The translations under genes and the position numbers were made by a program. Source: Phellopilus nigrolimitatus (taxonomy: Eukaryota; Basidiomycota; Agaricomycetes; Hymenochaetales; Hymenochaetaceae). From it: 50,992 nt of DNA. The stretch is taken from the NCBI GenBank assembly GCA_021029095.1, contig JAJOHG010000181.1:1-50992 (forward strand), in the 5' to 3' direction. The notes under the pieces are model-generated. The model did no database searches. It was given only the letters and a program-made list of their open reading frames with translations, and was not told the origin of the DNA. Shown one piece after another: positions 23,401-34,604 of this stretch; within the stretch, counting starts at the first letter, position 1, and each line of letters opens with the position of its first letter.

Positions 23401-24653
23401 CCGGCACCTGACTTGGCACGTGCGCTTTCGTGCGCCTCCCAGGGGCGGTCTGCCTCTCGCAGCGCTGCCGCCTCGCGTGCCTGTGCATCGGTGACAGCGG
23501 AAGCGGGGGGCTTCGTCGTCGACGTGCGCCGCTGCGGAAGCGTGGGCAGAGGGATCGGGATCGGGATCGCTCGTGTCTGGGGAGCGGTCGGGCCACGTAT
23601 GTTCTCAAGACTGGGTTTCCAGAAGCTGTGTGCGCCAGAGATGGTGGTCGAAGCGAGTGGCGTGCTCCTGTCTGCGCCGCCCCCGCGCCGGCGATCGGAG
23701 TGGATGATGTTGAGTGGCGCACTCTTCACAGGGACGTTGCCTACGACGCCGAACGAGCGCTCCGCCGCGAAAGCCGGGACGTCGTCCTCTGTCATTCCCT
23801 CCTCTTCGTCATCATCGTCGTCGTCACCTTCGTATTCGTTGTCGTCCTCAGTATCCTCCTCCTCCTCGTTCTCCGTCTCGCCCTCAGCGATGATGTCGTC
23901 CGGTTCCGCGTGGAAACTGTCGGCAATCCATGAGGACTGATAGGCCGTGGGGTACGTCGAATGGACGACACTGCTGCTGCTCTGGGAGCCGCTGCTGTCC
24001 CGCCGACTAAGATTGGGCGCAGCTGGGTGGACAGAGCGTTGAGAGGACGTACGGGCGGGCTCCGTCTCCAGCTGCGGGGGAACCCAAACGGCAGGCTTCG
24101 GCTTGCTCGCGGCACGCGACGGTGTGTGCGACGGCGTCGGGGGCGCCGAGGGGTGCGCGAGCTGGCCGGCAGATGCGCCCTGGGGGCGGAAGGTGCGTAG
24201 AATAGCCTCCTGCTCGCGGATGAGCGCGGCGGTGATCTCCGGGGAGTCCGCGCCGTCGCCCATGGAGAGCTTACGCAGGTTGCGCTCGCGCTCGATGAGG
24301 CCCTTCTCCTCGGCCTCGAGCATGCGTCTTATCCGTCGCTTCTGCGCCTCGAACATGCCGCGCAGGCGCACACGCTGGGACTCGACCTCCACGCGGTCGC
24401 GGTGGGGCGCGGCGGCGGCGGCCTCGAGGGCGGCGGACGCGCGCGTGTACTCCTCTTCGGCCTGCGCGTCGAGCTCACGCAGGCGATCGGCGAGGTGACC
24501 GTCGAGCTCGGCGCGGAAGTCGCGCAGCCATTCGTCCTCGCCGCCTTGATCGTCGGCGCCCGCGGACGGGAGGGATGTCGGCGTTGTGTTCGTCGCTCCG
24601 GCGGAGCTCGGGCCTGCGCCTGGGGTGGACGGCATCTGGGTCATAGTTGCCAT
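20460..24653 (-). CDS. Large intronless coiled-coil protein with C-terminal J-like segment
   Basis: One uninterrupted frame of 1,397 aa. Residues 57-130 form a basic/acidic coiled coil (EEEYTRASAALE, EAQKRRIRRMLEAEEK). Residues about 130-640 are Ser/Pro-rich and disordered, with an acidic run near 270. Residues about 640-1090 are a very long charged coiled coil with 10-11-residue repeats of the type REAELTEQQRRREAELTEQQ. A Ser/Thr/Gly-rich linker follows. The last 120 residues contain PVLYFSTMPWPVL and LLRWHPDRFESKW, with HPD at 1354-1356, like the degenerate J-type C-terminus of NFKBIL1-like proteins. The role is unknown; a scaffold that may recruit Hsp70 is an inference. A TATATA (24677-24682) lies only about 24 nt upstream of the first ATG, so a slightly later start (M4 or M7) is possible. 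Every complete neighbour has introns. Confidence 0.85.
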   Translation of the reverse strand: MATMTQMPSTPGAGPSSAGATNTTPTSLPSAGADDQGGEDEWLRDFRAELDGHLADRLRELDAQAEEEYTRASAALEAAAAAPHRDRVEVESQRVRLRGMFEAQKRRIRRMLEAEEKGLIERERNLRKLSMGDGADSPEITAALIREQEAILRTFRPQGASAGQLAHPSAPPTPSHTPSRAASKPKPAVWVPPQLETEPARTSSQRSVHPAAPNLSRRDSSGSQSSSSVVHSTYPTAYQSSWIADSFHAEPDDIIAEGETENEEEEDTEDDNEYEGDDDDDDEEEGMTEDDVPAFAAERSFGVVGNVPVKSAPLNIIHSDRRRGGGADRSTPLASTTISGAHSFWKPSLENIRGPTAPQTRAIPIPIPLPTLPQRRTSTTKPPASAVTDAQAREAAALREADRPWEAHESARAKSGAGLPSSASASASPPVRSGLSASAVSSIPVPTPVSVATQRTPEPGSAASLTSSFRDAPTQIWRPKENTKLGESSPTTTRASGSSISRPRNDSETSVGRGERSRSPARRVSLQSQPSLGLGSSPSPKMSLPVPTPAPSRLSPVPTLDAAVPPPPAPPPHSSPFLPAKRNSSPAPISMPMPSPSIYARRQSSPQPLSRFPTEIAEESSRTNRFGTGPRRPHREEPSEPESDPFMHAASPASGMRRARDSPSASVLSKRLAEEEREKEKEKERQAEREEALERQLDELRQREDVQRAREEQLTAQQRRRETELREQQRKEAETLRKREAELAEQQRVRQADLAEQKRLREAELAEQRRLKEAMLLREAELTEQQRRREAELTEQQLKREAELTAQQRKREAELAEQLAEQQRELAEVQRKKDEELHAKMEELKRHQRELAEQQRRREEAEVAEQRRRKAEEALAEEQRRKEEALREEEEKLNRQNWELRQREDALARRKKEEELRMREEDLERRRRELQQREEELALREEEDARRREEDKMKKDREAADRQQREEEERKRVEERLLKDRERQKADRERQKERERKEREERERERWNSQQRAREMERHKEWEEAEKERRQQEEFEHKAREAADRRRIDDERRRSEEESRRAAEEIQRQEELLRFYEQRKLQEDRKREEAKTFGARSSSFSSSIPGVPNPSPSFSSASGTHTGPGRATSSTSSVHSNWSGSQRSSASSASSAAASDFTRASSTSSASSTWPPNARPASNASSSTGSNRTAAGDAYKASSTSGTWKGSSPFGAGSGTGPSPTSGGPGSYTHSSPLSEAEWVRRQQEQARKQQEQFRRDTLRAEQERAERETSATSATPTAREQMKNAWTTYEAAWSTLKDRPVLYFSTMPWPVLNQPTSTEDLTANAIGAFVLSPAHSTDKQNSQRLKDQLLRWHPDRFESKWVPKANDTDKEAVRRGAGQVARALNELMARENGVFG

Positions 24654-25453
24654 GAAGCAGCGCGGGGTGCGGACCGTATATAGGAGAGCGATGGATTAGG
24701 TGGCAAGTAGGAGAGAAGAGCTCGAAGAACGCTTGGGCCAGAGTGAAGTAAGCACACGCGGCCTGGCACCTGGCTGGCGAGCGACCAATTAATAATAAGT
24801 ACTTACTGCGTGATACACTCGGTGCACACTGTACGTCGGCAGCTCGAAGGGCGGCGGCAGGCGCGAGGACTTGGAGTCGGACGCGTGCGTGCGTGCGTGT
24901 GCGGCAGCTGCAGCCGGATAGCAAAGAACGAAGACACAGAGAGAGATAAACACAGAGAGCGAAATGCAAGTAAAATCCAAGATGAAGAAGAGAAAAGCGA
25001 AAAGCTAGAAAAACATGCGGCGCGTGTTGGGATGGAGGGGTTGCTCGTCGAGGACGACGACGTCGAGAGTCGAGACTGACCAGGCAAGCTGCCCGCTCTC
25101 GGCTGCCCAAAATACACGACAAATATATGTAAATAATGTATTTCCTTCTATATTTGGGTACAGTCTGCTAAAAGCAGATGATTGACACATCCAAATAGAG
25201 CTTATCTGTGACGGGCCGTAACACAAGCAGTCAATAATTCTTCTCACGAAGGTTTCTAAAAAGAATTATGTAACTGCACACTTCTTCATCCGGCATATCT
25301 ACTAGAGCCGTTCTGTCTAGCCTAGATCCCAAAGCACGTGCTCGTGCATCGTGTACACCCCCCTACTCTTCTCCTTCCCTCACCCCTCTTTACAATCTGC
25401 TGAGGCGATCTACTAGGGAAAGAAAATATCACGCTCATTGGCATCCTGGCTTC
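24654..25453. other. Promoter region of the coiled-coil gene
   Basis: It contains TATATA at 24677-24682, a (GTGC)n-like stretch near 24885-24900, and purine-rich sequence around 24930-25010. Short frames on both strands have no motif. It runs up to the inner end of the right inverted arm. Confidence 0.45.
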
Positions 25454-28300
25454 TGCGTCTAACCCAACGTGCACGAGAGACAGGCCCAGCGCATTTCGAA
25501 AAAGGGGACATCGGCTGGACTGCAGCTCTGGTAGCTATCGATGAGTTTCCCCCGCTGTGGCACTGGCACCAGTCGCTGGCGGGCCCGGCACCAATCTTGG
25601 CCCCGATTTATTGTCTCAGCTCTTCTGGGAGAAACGCGGCACGACGGAACTAGTCTATTTCTCTACCCCGGACTTCCACCGCGAGTGCGGAACCAGAACT
25701 TCTTACCATCTTGAACGCGAACCCCATCTATGAAGTTGTCCATGAAGGAGTTCAGTGATCAGATATACTCGCGACTGTAAATACCCCACATGACCGTCTC
25801 CTCTGCTCCCCGCCACTACCTCCAGTGCCATCAATGCCCCCATCATCCTCGATCTAAAGCAAAGCGTGTTCTACGTACACAAAATCGCCTTCAGTGGGAC
25901 GGAAGACAGACTCCTTTCTCATGTACGAATAACTCAGTTCAACGCCGCTCAGCCGATCTATTGCAACTGAGGAAACGCGTTTTGAGCTCTATACTCTGTA
26001 TCTATGTTTATTATGTACGATAGCAGACCGCGGACCGCACATGGATTGACCACTCTTCTTCGACCAACTGTCGGCGGCGCGCATCTATCGCAATCGGTTT
26101 TTTTGGAACAGGACAAGGTTTTTGTTTCTTTTATTAAATCATGCCGCACCCTCAAAACGATTTCTCCACTATTATCCTATCCGCAATGTCCTTCCCTCTT
26201 CACTTCACCGAACACGCTGAATGAAACTTGGCACGATGTCGTTAACAATATGGGACCAGGTGAAGCCTCTCTTTGTCGTCCAGGTGACCCCGTGGCCCGT
26301 AAAGGCAATCTTATAGAGCAGGTTCTCCTTGTCTCCCATGTGGAACGAGACCGTAAATCCTGTTATTTGTACCGCTGTTCGTGAAATTTGTTAAAATACA
26401 TTTATATGAGATATTTTCATGAAGAGACCTCTTGTTAGATCGCCTGGGAGTTCCGGATTTTCCGGATCCGCTGGCATATCGGCGGCTGTCTGTGCGCTGG
26501 TTCGGTCTTGTGCACGTTCAAATGCTTCTGCATCAACGGTATTGATGAAATCTCTCAATTCTAGAAGTGGCGCGCCTTCTTCTAAGTTCGCCATCGTTAA
26601 TGACTTGGTTTGCTGGTAACTGTCTTGGAGATAGGAAAAGTAGGTGGTTCGTATGAGCTGCAATAGGACTCGTGACTGTATGAGGGAATGATAGTGGTCT
26701 ATTTGACCTGCTCTTTTTTATTCTACAAGTTTGAGAATTTGAACCTAATTACCTGAAGCATTCCCGAATGTTAGGTGCTTTCACGGACCTGCGTCCGTGC
26801 TGCTGCTGCACATTGCACATACCGGATGGGAATCCGGCTTACTTTGTGAGCTCTGTCTATTCACGTTTGCGCTGTTGGTTTGCACGAACTTCACCTTCCT
26901 GGTCCTTCTCCGAAATTCTACACAATCCTTCCAGTCCAAGTCATAGCTGTCTTACATACTCGCCGTATGTGATTCCCAGTTCAACAGTTCCGGATAACCA
27001 TCCAAAATTGCACTTAGGTACAGTCCAGTGTGTATTACTTGAATTACTGATAAAATGACTGAGCGATCACACCACGTAAGATATGTCGAGTCGCAGCTGC
27101 CTAGATGGTGCTCTATAAAATCGCGGTGCAGATGTTCGTGATCATAGTCTGAAGAATGCCATCAACCCCTGCACGTTCGGGCTGAGAAGGATGGCAACAG
27201 ATTTACTTGTCCGTCCGAAAGTTCTGCAAGACCTTGTCGACATTGCTCTTCTGTGAGATGGTACTAGTCCATCTCGTGGTTGCGCAAAATATCCATTCTG
27301 AACAAAAGTTTCTACTCATGATTTTCATGATTTTCATGATATTCTTCGCTGATGACAAAAGATCGACAACGTGATGATCGTCAGTTTACCCATTTGGGCG
27401 TCTCACGTAAGCGCAGTGCTCGTCGATTTTCTTGAACAGATCCAAAGGCATCTGAGGCATGCTGCAATGTTCGAGCACTTTCCGATTCATCATTTACAAT
27501 CGGACTCACGCGAGTCGGTCTCCGTCGCTTTCTCAATACCAGCTGGTGTTTTCCCGCCGCCGATGTACATACCACGTACCCGTCTTCAACTTCAACCATC
27601 GTCGCGCCTCCTACGTGCACAGAGTCGCGTTCCGCGGAAAGAAAGCTGTTCCTTCTCTCACATACGAAGAATTCAAATCGGCGAAGCTCGCGTTCCCATG
27701 TCTAGCTTTGTATCTCCATGCTTCTGTATCCCATTGAACTGCGGACTGCGCCAAATCTGTCTTCGCACGAATCTCACTACTTATTGCAAACCCATACGAG
27801 CAACGCACTTTTCGTCAAAGATACATATCTGCCGATGGCGCCTCAAGTCCTGCAAATCGCTTTTTCACGGTCTCTCTTCTCCTGCAGGCTTATTTTCCGA
27901 CTCATGCTGTCCTCACGTCCAGAAGTACTACGACGGTGACACATAACGAGGGGTCAATCAGTCCGGGATACTTGCAAGGAGGAGAGATATCCGGGGATGA
28001 GAAAAACGGAAGGTCGGCGTAGAAATCGTCACATCGCACTGTGCAGCTCTCGGTGCCCATGTCCCCATGCAGCAAGACCCATTGTCTCAAAGCAAGCGCA
28101 AAGTTTTCGCCACGGTCAAAGGGCAAACATGCATACCAGCATCATTAGTCTACTGCAACATGACGTCTGCTAGGCAACCCACCGGGGCCGTGTCCGACCT
28201 GACAACGTGCCAACATCGACTGGCAAACTGATTCCCACTATGTCACAGTTGCTCGTTCATTTCGCAATACACAGAGATTCAGTCAATCCAGCCGTGTCGA
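25454..28300. repeat. Right arm of the inverted duplication
   Basis: Reverse-oriented partner of 15645-19078; the anchors are listed there. It is shorter because it has only one copy of the small gene and lacks the coiled-coil gene fragment. Several reading frames are conserved in both arms on both strands (for example 27459-27946), which reflects DNA similarity rather than proven coding. Confidence 0.8.
26205..26594 (-). CDS. Small unknown protein, open copy
   Basis: Two exons (26429-26594 and 26205-26374) give 111 aa. Exon 1 starts MANLEEGAPLLELRDF and ends PENPELPGDLTR; the intron has an unusual GTCTCT donor and a CAG acceptor. Exon 2 reads AVQITGFTVSFHMGDKENLL, then KRGFTWSHIVNDIVPSFI and a stop after VRVR. 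The splice is supported by the left-arm copy, which has the same spacing across the junction. I do not recognise the family and see no signal peptide or membrane segment. The acidic first exon and a compact second exon suggest a small soluble protein. Homologous sequence beyond the stop in the other copies suggests the ancestral protein was longer. Confidence 0.5.
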
Positions 28301-29605
28301 GTCAATCCATTAACAAGATGCCAGAGATGCCAGCCCCTAAAGTCTAGCTCTATGCCAACAGGCCATGCCAGACCCGCTTTCTCGTACGTATTCTACTACT
28401 ACATATATTTATTGCTCACCCAACCTCTTCACGTACCATATTTTTATTGACAGTGTGATTGTGGGTGAGTCGTGAGAATGGCTACTCTCCGGGATACAGT
28501 TTGATTTTTTCCCTAGTTTGTCCGTGCGGTGCCCCATGCCAATTCTCCTTGGGGACGAGTTCGGAGAGATATACTAGAGGACACGGTTGTGTGCTCGTTA
28601 CGCTGTCGAAGGCCAAAAAGACTGCATACTCTCAATGTATGTACTCCCTTTCGACCGCTGTAGCGCTATATCCACCCAACAACCTGGATACTGTAAAGAG
28701 GTCTAGAATTGCTAATCTCGACATCAATCTTACTTTCGTAGTGCACATCCATGGCTAAGAATGCAATAACAAGACATTCGAGGACATATTTACTGATCGT
28801 CTGAACCTCTCCTACTTGCCTGTCAGCGTTATAGAGGTGCCACTGTTTGAGCACTTATCACACTAACGTCGCATTTTTATTCCGCGCTTTGAGGGCTTAT
28901 TTGCGAACTCCGTTTGGTAGACCTTAGAAGGCATTCCTTGATCGATTCAAAATCAATAATGAGAAGAAAGGGTATCAGTTCCCTTTCAGTTCGAATGATA
29001 AATACTTACCAGGTGATTTTAATCAAAGGGGCCAAACCGGCATCAAAGACATTTGACTCCTTTGATAGAAGCCAACCATATATTTTCGGAGATGCGAGAA
29101 ATCTAACGAAAGCCGACTTCTTCGACCAGAGTTTGTGGCGATAGTATGCGTGCCGGAGGGAGGAACATTACTTACTAGTAAGAGCGAGAAGAAGAATCAA
29201 GCGTCGAAGATAGGTAAAATATAAATATACCGCCAGTGGGCTTTTTGGTCGATGTCGCCGTCTGAGTTTCAAAAAAGATTCCGCCGTCAGACAAAGAATA
29301 CCCCCCATGTTGAGTGGCTACGAGCATAGCACGCCGTGTTCAAGCATGAAAGGGGGGGGGGGGGCATTCCATGAGCATTCATGTAGATAAAGAACCTTTT
29401 GAGATAAAATGTGCATTTATGCAATAGTGTAGCGGGGAGTTGTGATAGTTCATAGTCATAAATTACGAAACACAGCAGGACACCAGGGCCCGCATCGGCT
29501 CACAACAAAACAGTTGAAATCAGAGACACTGGCTTCTGAATCAAGAGCCCGAATTTCCGCGATCGCGATCACTGCGCGGACGTCTCGCCTCCGGGATTGA
29601 AGAGC
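28301..29605. other. Intergenic interval with G13 run
   Basis: No supported gene. A run of 13 G residues lies at 29352-29364, just past the inverted arm and before the 3' end of the LtrA-like gene. Short frames at 28459-28758 and 28914-29144 have no motif or partners. Confidence 0.5.
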
Positions 29606-32600
29606 TCACACGCGGCTGATCAGCGGTTGGACCGCACTATCTGTCGACGTCTGTGATACGTGCCATGGTCTGTGTGCGCCGTCTTGGGCCCTGCGAGGTC
29701 CGCCAGGCCTGCTCGTGTCCTCCAGGTCGAAGCGCGCACGGTCGGATGAGTTCATTGCAGCAGGCGGGCTTGTCATCGGGATGTACTCCGTCTTCTCAGC
29801 ATACGCGTCGTATGGGTTGAACAGGATCTGATGTTCCTCATGATCCTCGTGCACGCCGACCACGTGCGCAGAGTTCGAAGGATCGGCGGAGCCTGTGGAC
29901 GCATATGGCCAGAAGCGCGGGACTCGCCTCCAAAAGACGGAAAAACCCTCGAGTTTATACGCCTGGACGGCCATATACAACAAGACCTAGAGATATGGAC
30001 GGGCGTTAATCAGAATTACAAACAATACTGCCGGAGTTTGACGGGAGAGGCGTCTGGAAAAAGGAGGAAGGAAGGGTGACGTACGAATTCAACTATCTGC
30101 TCGGTGATGAGTGCAAGCGCATAGGGAGGGAGTCTGTTTTTGGTTCACGATACCGAGCATTAGCTGTGAATCAAGAACAAATAAGAACGACTAATGTACT
30201 TACACCCAGGAATGAGCAGCCAGGTACCAGATCCTCGATCCTTTGTACTTGAAGTTGTCGTCGATTACATCGCTCGATGCATGTATGTCCAGCGCAGAAA
30301 AGGCGATCACCACAATTCCAAGAACAAGTCTGCTGATAGTCTGGCCCCATTCGTATCTATCTGTTTATTGTTTCGCAAAGTTTAAATCAATGACCAATTG
30401 CAGTTGCGACGAAAGCGCGGGCAACGAGCAGTTCAAAAAAATCATTAACAATCAGAAAAAGGAATAGAAATGGAGGTAGAAAAGGGGGAAACACTCGCCT
30501 CTTGGCCAGCGGTTGAGCAGACACATCAACGCGAGCGAGACAAGCACGGAGCCTCCGGCCGCATAGAACCACAATGCAGGCGTCGCATTTGTCGTGAGCA
30601 CCTCCCCGATGATGTCTTGGTACGTGCCGTTGTTGACCTCTGTGTAGTTCGACGCGTCGTTGTCGTAGAACGCATATATTTTTGCGAGTAGTAGGGAATC
30701 GCTGTCGGGCAGTGCATTGAAGTTCTGTCCATACGGAAGTCACGAGTTATCAGCACCTTGGTAGTCTCTTTGAAAGAATATTTAATCGCGCTTGTGACGA
30801 GACTTACACTTAAAATGGTCAGCATAACAGCAATATCTGCTTGAAGCAGATAATTATACGGAAGCGAAGTGTCGCTCGCATTCACCGCTGCACCGATCCC
30901 GGAATTAATCATTCCCAGAAGCGATGTCAGAGCAATACCAGTTTTGTTTAGCGAGTGGACAAAGTCGTCAGAGTAGTCGCTCTTATCCAGGTACACGCCG
31001 AAGCCCTTGCTGGTCATCAATGTAGAGCTGTCCTTGACAAACTGGAAAGGAGTCTCCAAAGCGTTGCCGATGTTCTGAGAGGATGATGAGTTTGAGAAAA
31101 GAACGAATAGGAGAAGGTAGACGGAACTTACACCGACTCTGAGCATAGCGGAAATACCTTGCAGCGTAATGATGAGCGCCGACAAGTAAAAGTAGTGGAA
31201 AAAGAACAGCCCGAGCGCGCGCCGGCTCCCAAGCTTGTCTCCCTCACTCGTTCCGAAGTACAGTGTAAACAACAAGATGAAAATCATCGCAGCGCAGAGG
31301 ATCAGGCCGACACTTTCCCAGCCGATCGAAACATTCCCGACAATGTACTGGAACCCTTGCGTGATCTTGTCGAGTCCGCCGCCAAGGATAATAATGAACA
31401 CTGTCGAGCTGCGCTTGTAGATCTCCACAGCCGGGTAGCGCACGCGGCCAGGTACTGTCGCCGCAACGAAGTGTGCAGCGACTTCAACAAAGATTGGGAT
31501 GTACCAGAGGAACAGCTTTGCGATTTGGTCCGCCTCAGAGGGGTTCTTCCCAATGACACCATACGCAACAAAGTAGCAAACAGATGAAAAAGCAAGCGAG
31601 CCAATGTGCACAAAGAACGCGGAACGATGAGTCCGGCGTCCGTTTCCTAGAATCGCGTCTTCGCGCGGAACGTGCCACAGAGCTGGGATAGGACAGACAG
31701 CATCAACCAGAGACCATCGAACGTTTTTAGCATTGACCGCACTTACCATGGGCGTACTGTACAAGAAGTACAAGCCGACTAAACGCCATCGTCAGCGAAA
31801 TACCCCTGGCGTTCAACGTCGGCAACCGGCTACTCCGGAAATTAGCAACCGCAATGTCCTGGTGCGACGCAAAGTCCGCGAGCTGAAGCTGCGTCATAAT
31901 TTTTTGTTCGTTTGTTTCATTTGCGATGCCATTGGTTATGTCGAAGTTGTTCGTGAATGTTGCTAACGCGCAGAAAACAAGGAGCTGAAGAAAGACGAAG
32001 AAGCGGTGAAACCAGTCGGCCTGCCTAAACCGCACGTTGTACGCTACTTGACTCGCCCATACCCACCATACCATCGCGAAGAAGCTGAGATATGAAGATA
32101 CGCTCTGTCAAGAAAGGGGAAAAAATTAATCGAGGCTTTGTGCATTGCAGTGAAATCCACTAATACCGATCCTTGAAGAATCGGAGTCCCGTCTCTAAAA
32201 CAAACATGTAAGGCATGTCAGTTCTGTTTCTAGCAGTTCAGAACTTACGTTAGACTCGCGAAAGCGGTTGTCATAGCAATCTCTAAAAGCTAGAAACAGA
32301 CCACAAAACCTGGACATGAGGAAAAGAGGAGCTATTCAGAAATGTTTTCTGAACGGACCAGATCACTCCATGGGATTTCAGACACATAGACTCTAAGTTC
32401 ATCTTGATGGTATTCCTATAGGATAGTCAGATATTCAGGTTACGGTGTATTTGGATTGCTAACTCACCCTCTTTTTCACTTCAATAGGAGGAGGAGCGGG
32501 CTTTTCGAGAAAGGGAGAACTAGTAAGTGGAACCAAACTATTCTGCCTCTCAGTGTAGAGAGTGAGGCTTGTCAGTTGTCAGCAGTCAGCAGTCGAATAT

Positions 32601-32696
32601 GTCAAAATATTGTAAAATCTGGACTTACTCATCTTCCGCAGAAGACTCCTTTCGTAGCGTAGAGAAGGGTCGTCGAAATTTTGGCTCGGAAGACAT
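29606..32696 (-). CDS. LtrA-like multi-pass membrane protein, intact copy
   Basis: Twelve exons, all in phase: 32629-32696, 32468-32567, 32359-32415, 32249-32289, 32167-32194, 31747-32104, 31132-31682, 30808-31074, 30495-30724, 30204-30356, 30085-30133, 29606-29986; 760 aa. The start is MSSEPKFRRPF, matched by the decayed copy. Family features are a first strand DLLLEIAMTTAF, the helix FFAMVWWVWASQVAYNVRFR, then FCALATFTNNFDI, SAFFVHIGSLAFS, ATVPGRVRYPAVE, and the signature STVFIIILGGGLDKIT, followed by several more hydrophobic helices (GLILCAAMIFILLFTLYFG, LVLGIVVIAFSAL). The tail is hydrophilic. LtrA (low temperature requirement A) proteins are integral membrane proteins first linked to cold growth in Listeria; their molecular role is not settled. 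Two exons are under 45 nt. A broken paralogue lies at 2820-4764. Confidence 0.9.
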
Positions 32697-33600
32697 GGAG
32701 TAGTTATCACTGCGCGGTCAGAAGACACTGGGATATCAAAGTTGCAGGTTGGCGAAGGAAAGGGGAAGGGCAAAAACGCATTCATGATTTGGGTACCTAT
32801 AAGTCGCCCGCATCTCGAATCAATTACTATGCACAGCCTGAGGCACGCTTGATTAGCGCCTGTGCCCTTGATCGTCAAACAGATACCAACGGAGGCGCTT
32901 GCCGGGGTCTGAAGAACGAACACAACGGTGATTTCGTTGTTCGCATTTCAAGAGCAGAATATCGATGGAAGGCTGACTGTCTGAAAACCTCTGCTCAATT
33001 TTACTGCCGTTGTTTTCTCCGTACAAATCTAAGAAGAAAAGGCACGTCAATTCCGAGGACGCGCTTCGAGGAAAAATTACCTACCGCTGGCATCAGGGTC
33101 TATAAATCGTGATAGCCGCTTGCCTCGGTGATGCGGAACGATCAAAATTTGCTATGCGACGTTACAAATCTAGATACGAAGATCTAGGTACTTAAAAAAA
33201 CAAAATATACTCACTGCAGCCTTCATCGCGCTTTCTGCAACAGCATGAGACCAGGTCACAACGGCGTCGATAGCGTCTTTTACGGCGTCCAAGTCATCTT
33301 CTCATACATGTCCCAGCACTCCGCCCAGCTTATCAGGATGTCATCGTAAGAGAGACGTCCGGAGTCGTGTCTGATTCCCAGAGACGCCCAGGGACCAGAA
33401 AATAAATGCGGGTTGCGTAGGCCGGATGCGTCTTTCGGTAGGCCAAAGAGCGGCCAGAGAATGCTGACGATACGAGTTTCGCAGCATCATACGTCGCTTG
33501 CTTGCACCCTGTTCGCACAATAATCCTGAACCTCCTCCGTGCGCCTGTAGTCATGCCGCCCATCCAGCTCTTCTCTCCGATCAGTGACTCTTCTCGCTCC
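32697..33600. other. Upstream of LtrA-like gene; possible gene relic next to the TIR element
   Basis: The first part is the LtrA-like promoter. Around 33210-33600 the minus strand shows coding-like pieces in mixed frames: SYDDILISWAECWDMYE, DDLDAVKDAIDAVV with TWSHAVAESAMKAA (then a GTGAGT donor), and WMGGMTTGARRRFR. They do not join into one open frame. They abut the TIR element at 33601, so a gene cut by the insertion is possible, but no family is recognised. Confidence 0.35.
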
Positions 33601-34604
33601 CAGTAGGGGCGTTCAAAGTAGGAACGGAACGACGTTCCGTTCCTGTCGGCTACCAAAGAAGGAAATGGTTACTTCAGCTTATATCCCTGAGTCACAGACG
33701 GTCACACATCTGCCGCTTGCACTGTGGCGGCGACAATGGCGCATATACAGGTGGGTGTAGAAATTGACGAACCACGTAAGCGATTATCGCCGCCAAATAA
33801 GGAAGAAAACAGGCTTTTCTTCCTTATTTGGCGGCGATAATCGCTTACGTGGTTCGTCAATTTCTACACCCACCTGTATGCATCTTTTCAATACTCTTTA
33901 CCATCCAAGTTCACTAGAACCCAACAAATATATCACAGAATCTGTCATATATTAGGATGCTTTTGTCCTAATGGGGTGTTCTGGATGTTTCATTATGCGC
34001 ATCAATTTGTAAACCGACACCTTTTGCAAAACATATTTTGTCCCTTTGCACATAACACAACTTTTTCTTGATGAACACTTGACATACTCATAATTATATT
34101 ACTACTTCTGTGATGCTGTACTTCTAATGTCTACAAATGACTGGTCAATGGTCTTGTTGTGCTCAAATAGTTAAAATACATGCTCTAGCCTTGGGGCTTC
34201 ACAAACAATAAAAATACTAAAACTTTATAAAACAGTCATAGAAAGACTTGATACATACACAAAATACATCCAGCATGTCCATTCAGCATGGTGATGTGTT
34301 GTAGTCAAAGAGTGAGCTAGGAAATTCAACTCGGTTGCTTAGGAGGGTTCAACCACCATCATTAAGTTTGACAGTGCTATACATTTTATCTTACTCTCAG
34401 AAGTTCATTATATATAATACATCTCAGATAATGTCTTTAATTTTTCAAATGCTGAAGCAAAGAGTGGTTGAGGCTAGATTGGTGAAAATGTGGAATGACA
34501 AGCAAGATGTAACGCTGCTAACACTATGCTGAATAATCCCTTCCTTTCTGGGTAGCCGACAGGAATGGAACGTCGTTCCGTTCCTGCTTTGAACGCCCCT
34601 AGTG
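33601..34604 (-). mobile_element. 1,004-bp non-autonomous TIR element, copy 2 (inverted)
   Basis: Reverse-oriented and nearly identical to copy 1 (19189-20192), with exactly the same length between CAGTA and TAGTG. It holds the same 65-bp-arm hairpin (33745-33879). The flanks differ from those of copy 1, so it is a separate insertion rather than part of the larger inverted duplication. No coding frame is supported. Confidence 0.86.
33745..33879. repeat. Perfect hairpin in copy 2
   Basis: Reverse complement of the hairpin at 19914-20048: 65-bp arms around a CAGGC loop. The arms remain fully complementary by eye. Confidence 0.9.

Noticed and set aside
32681..33112. 143-codon plus frame upstream of the LtrA-like gene
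   Set aside because: It overlaps the first LtrA exon and its promoter, has no motif and no partner exons.
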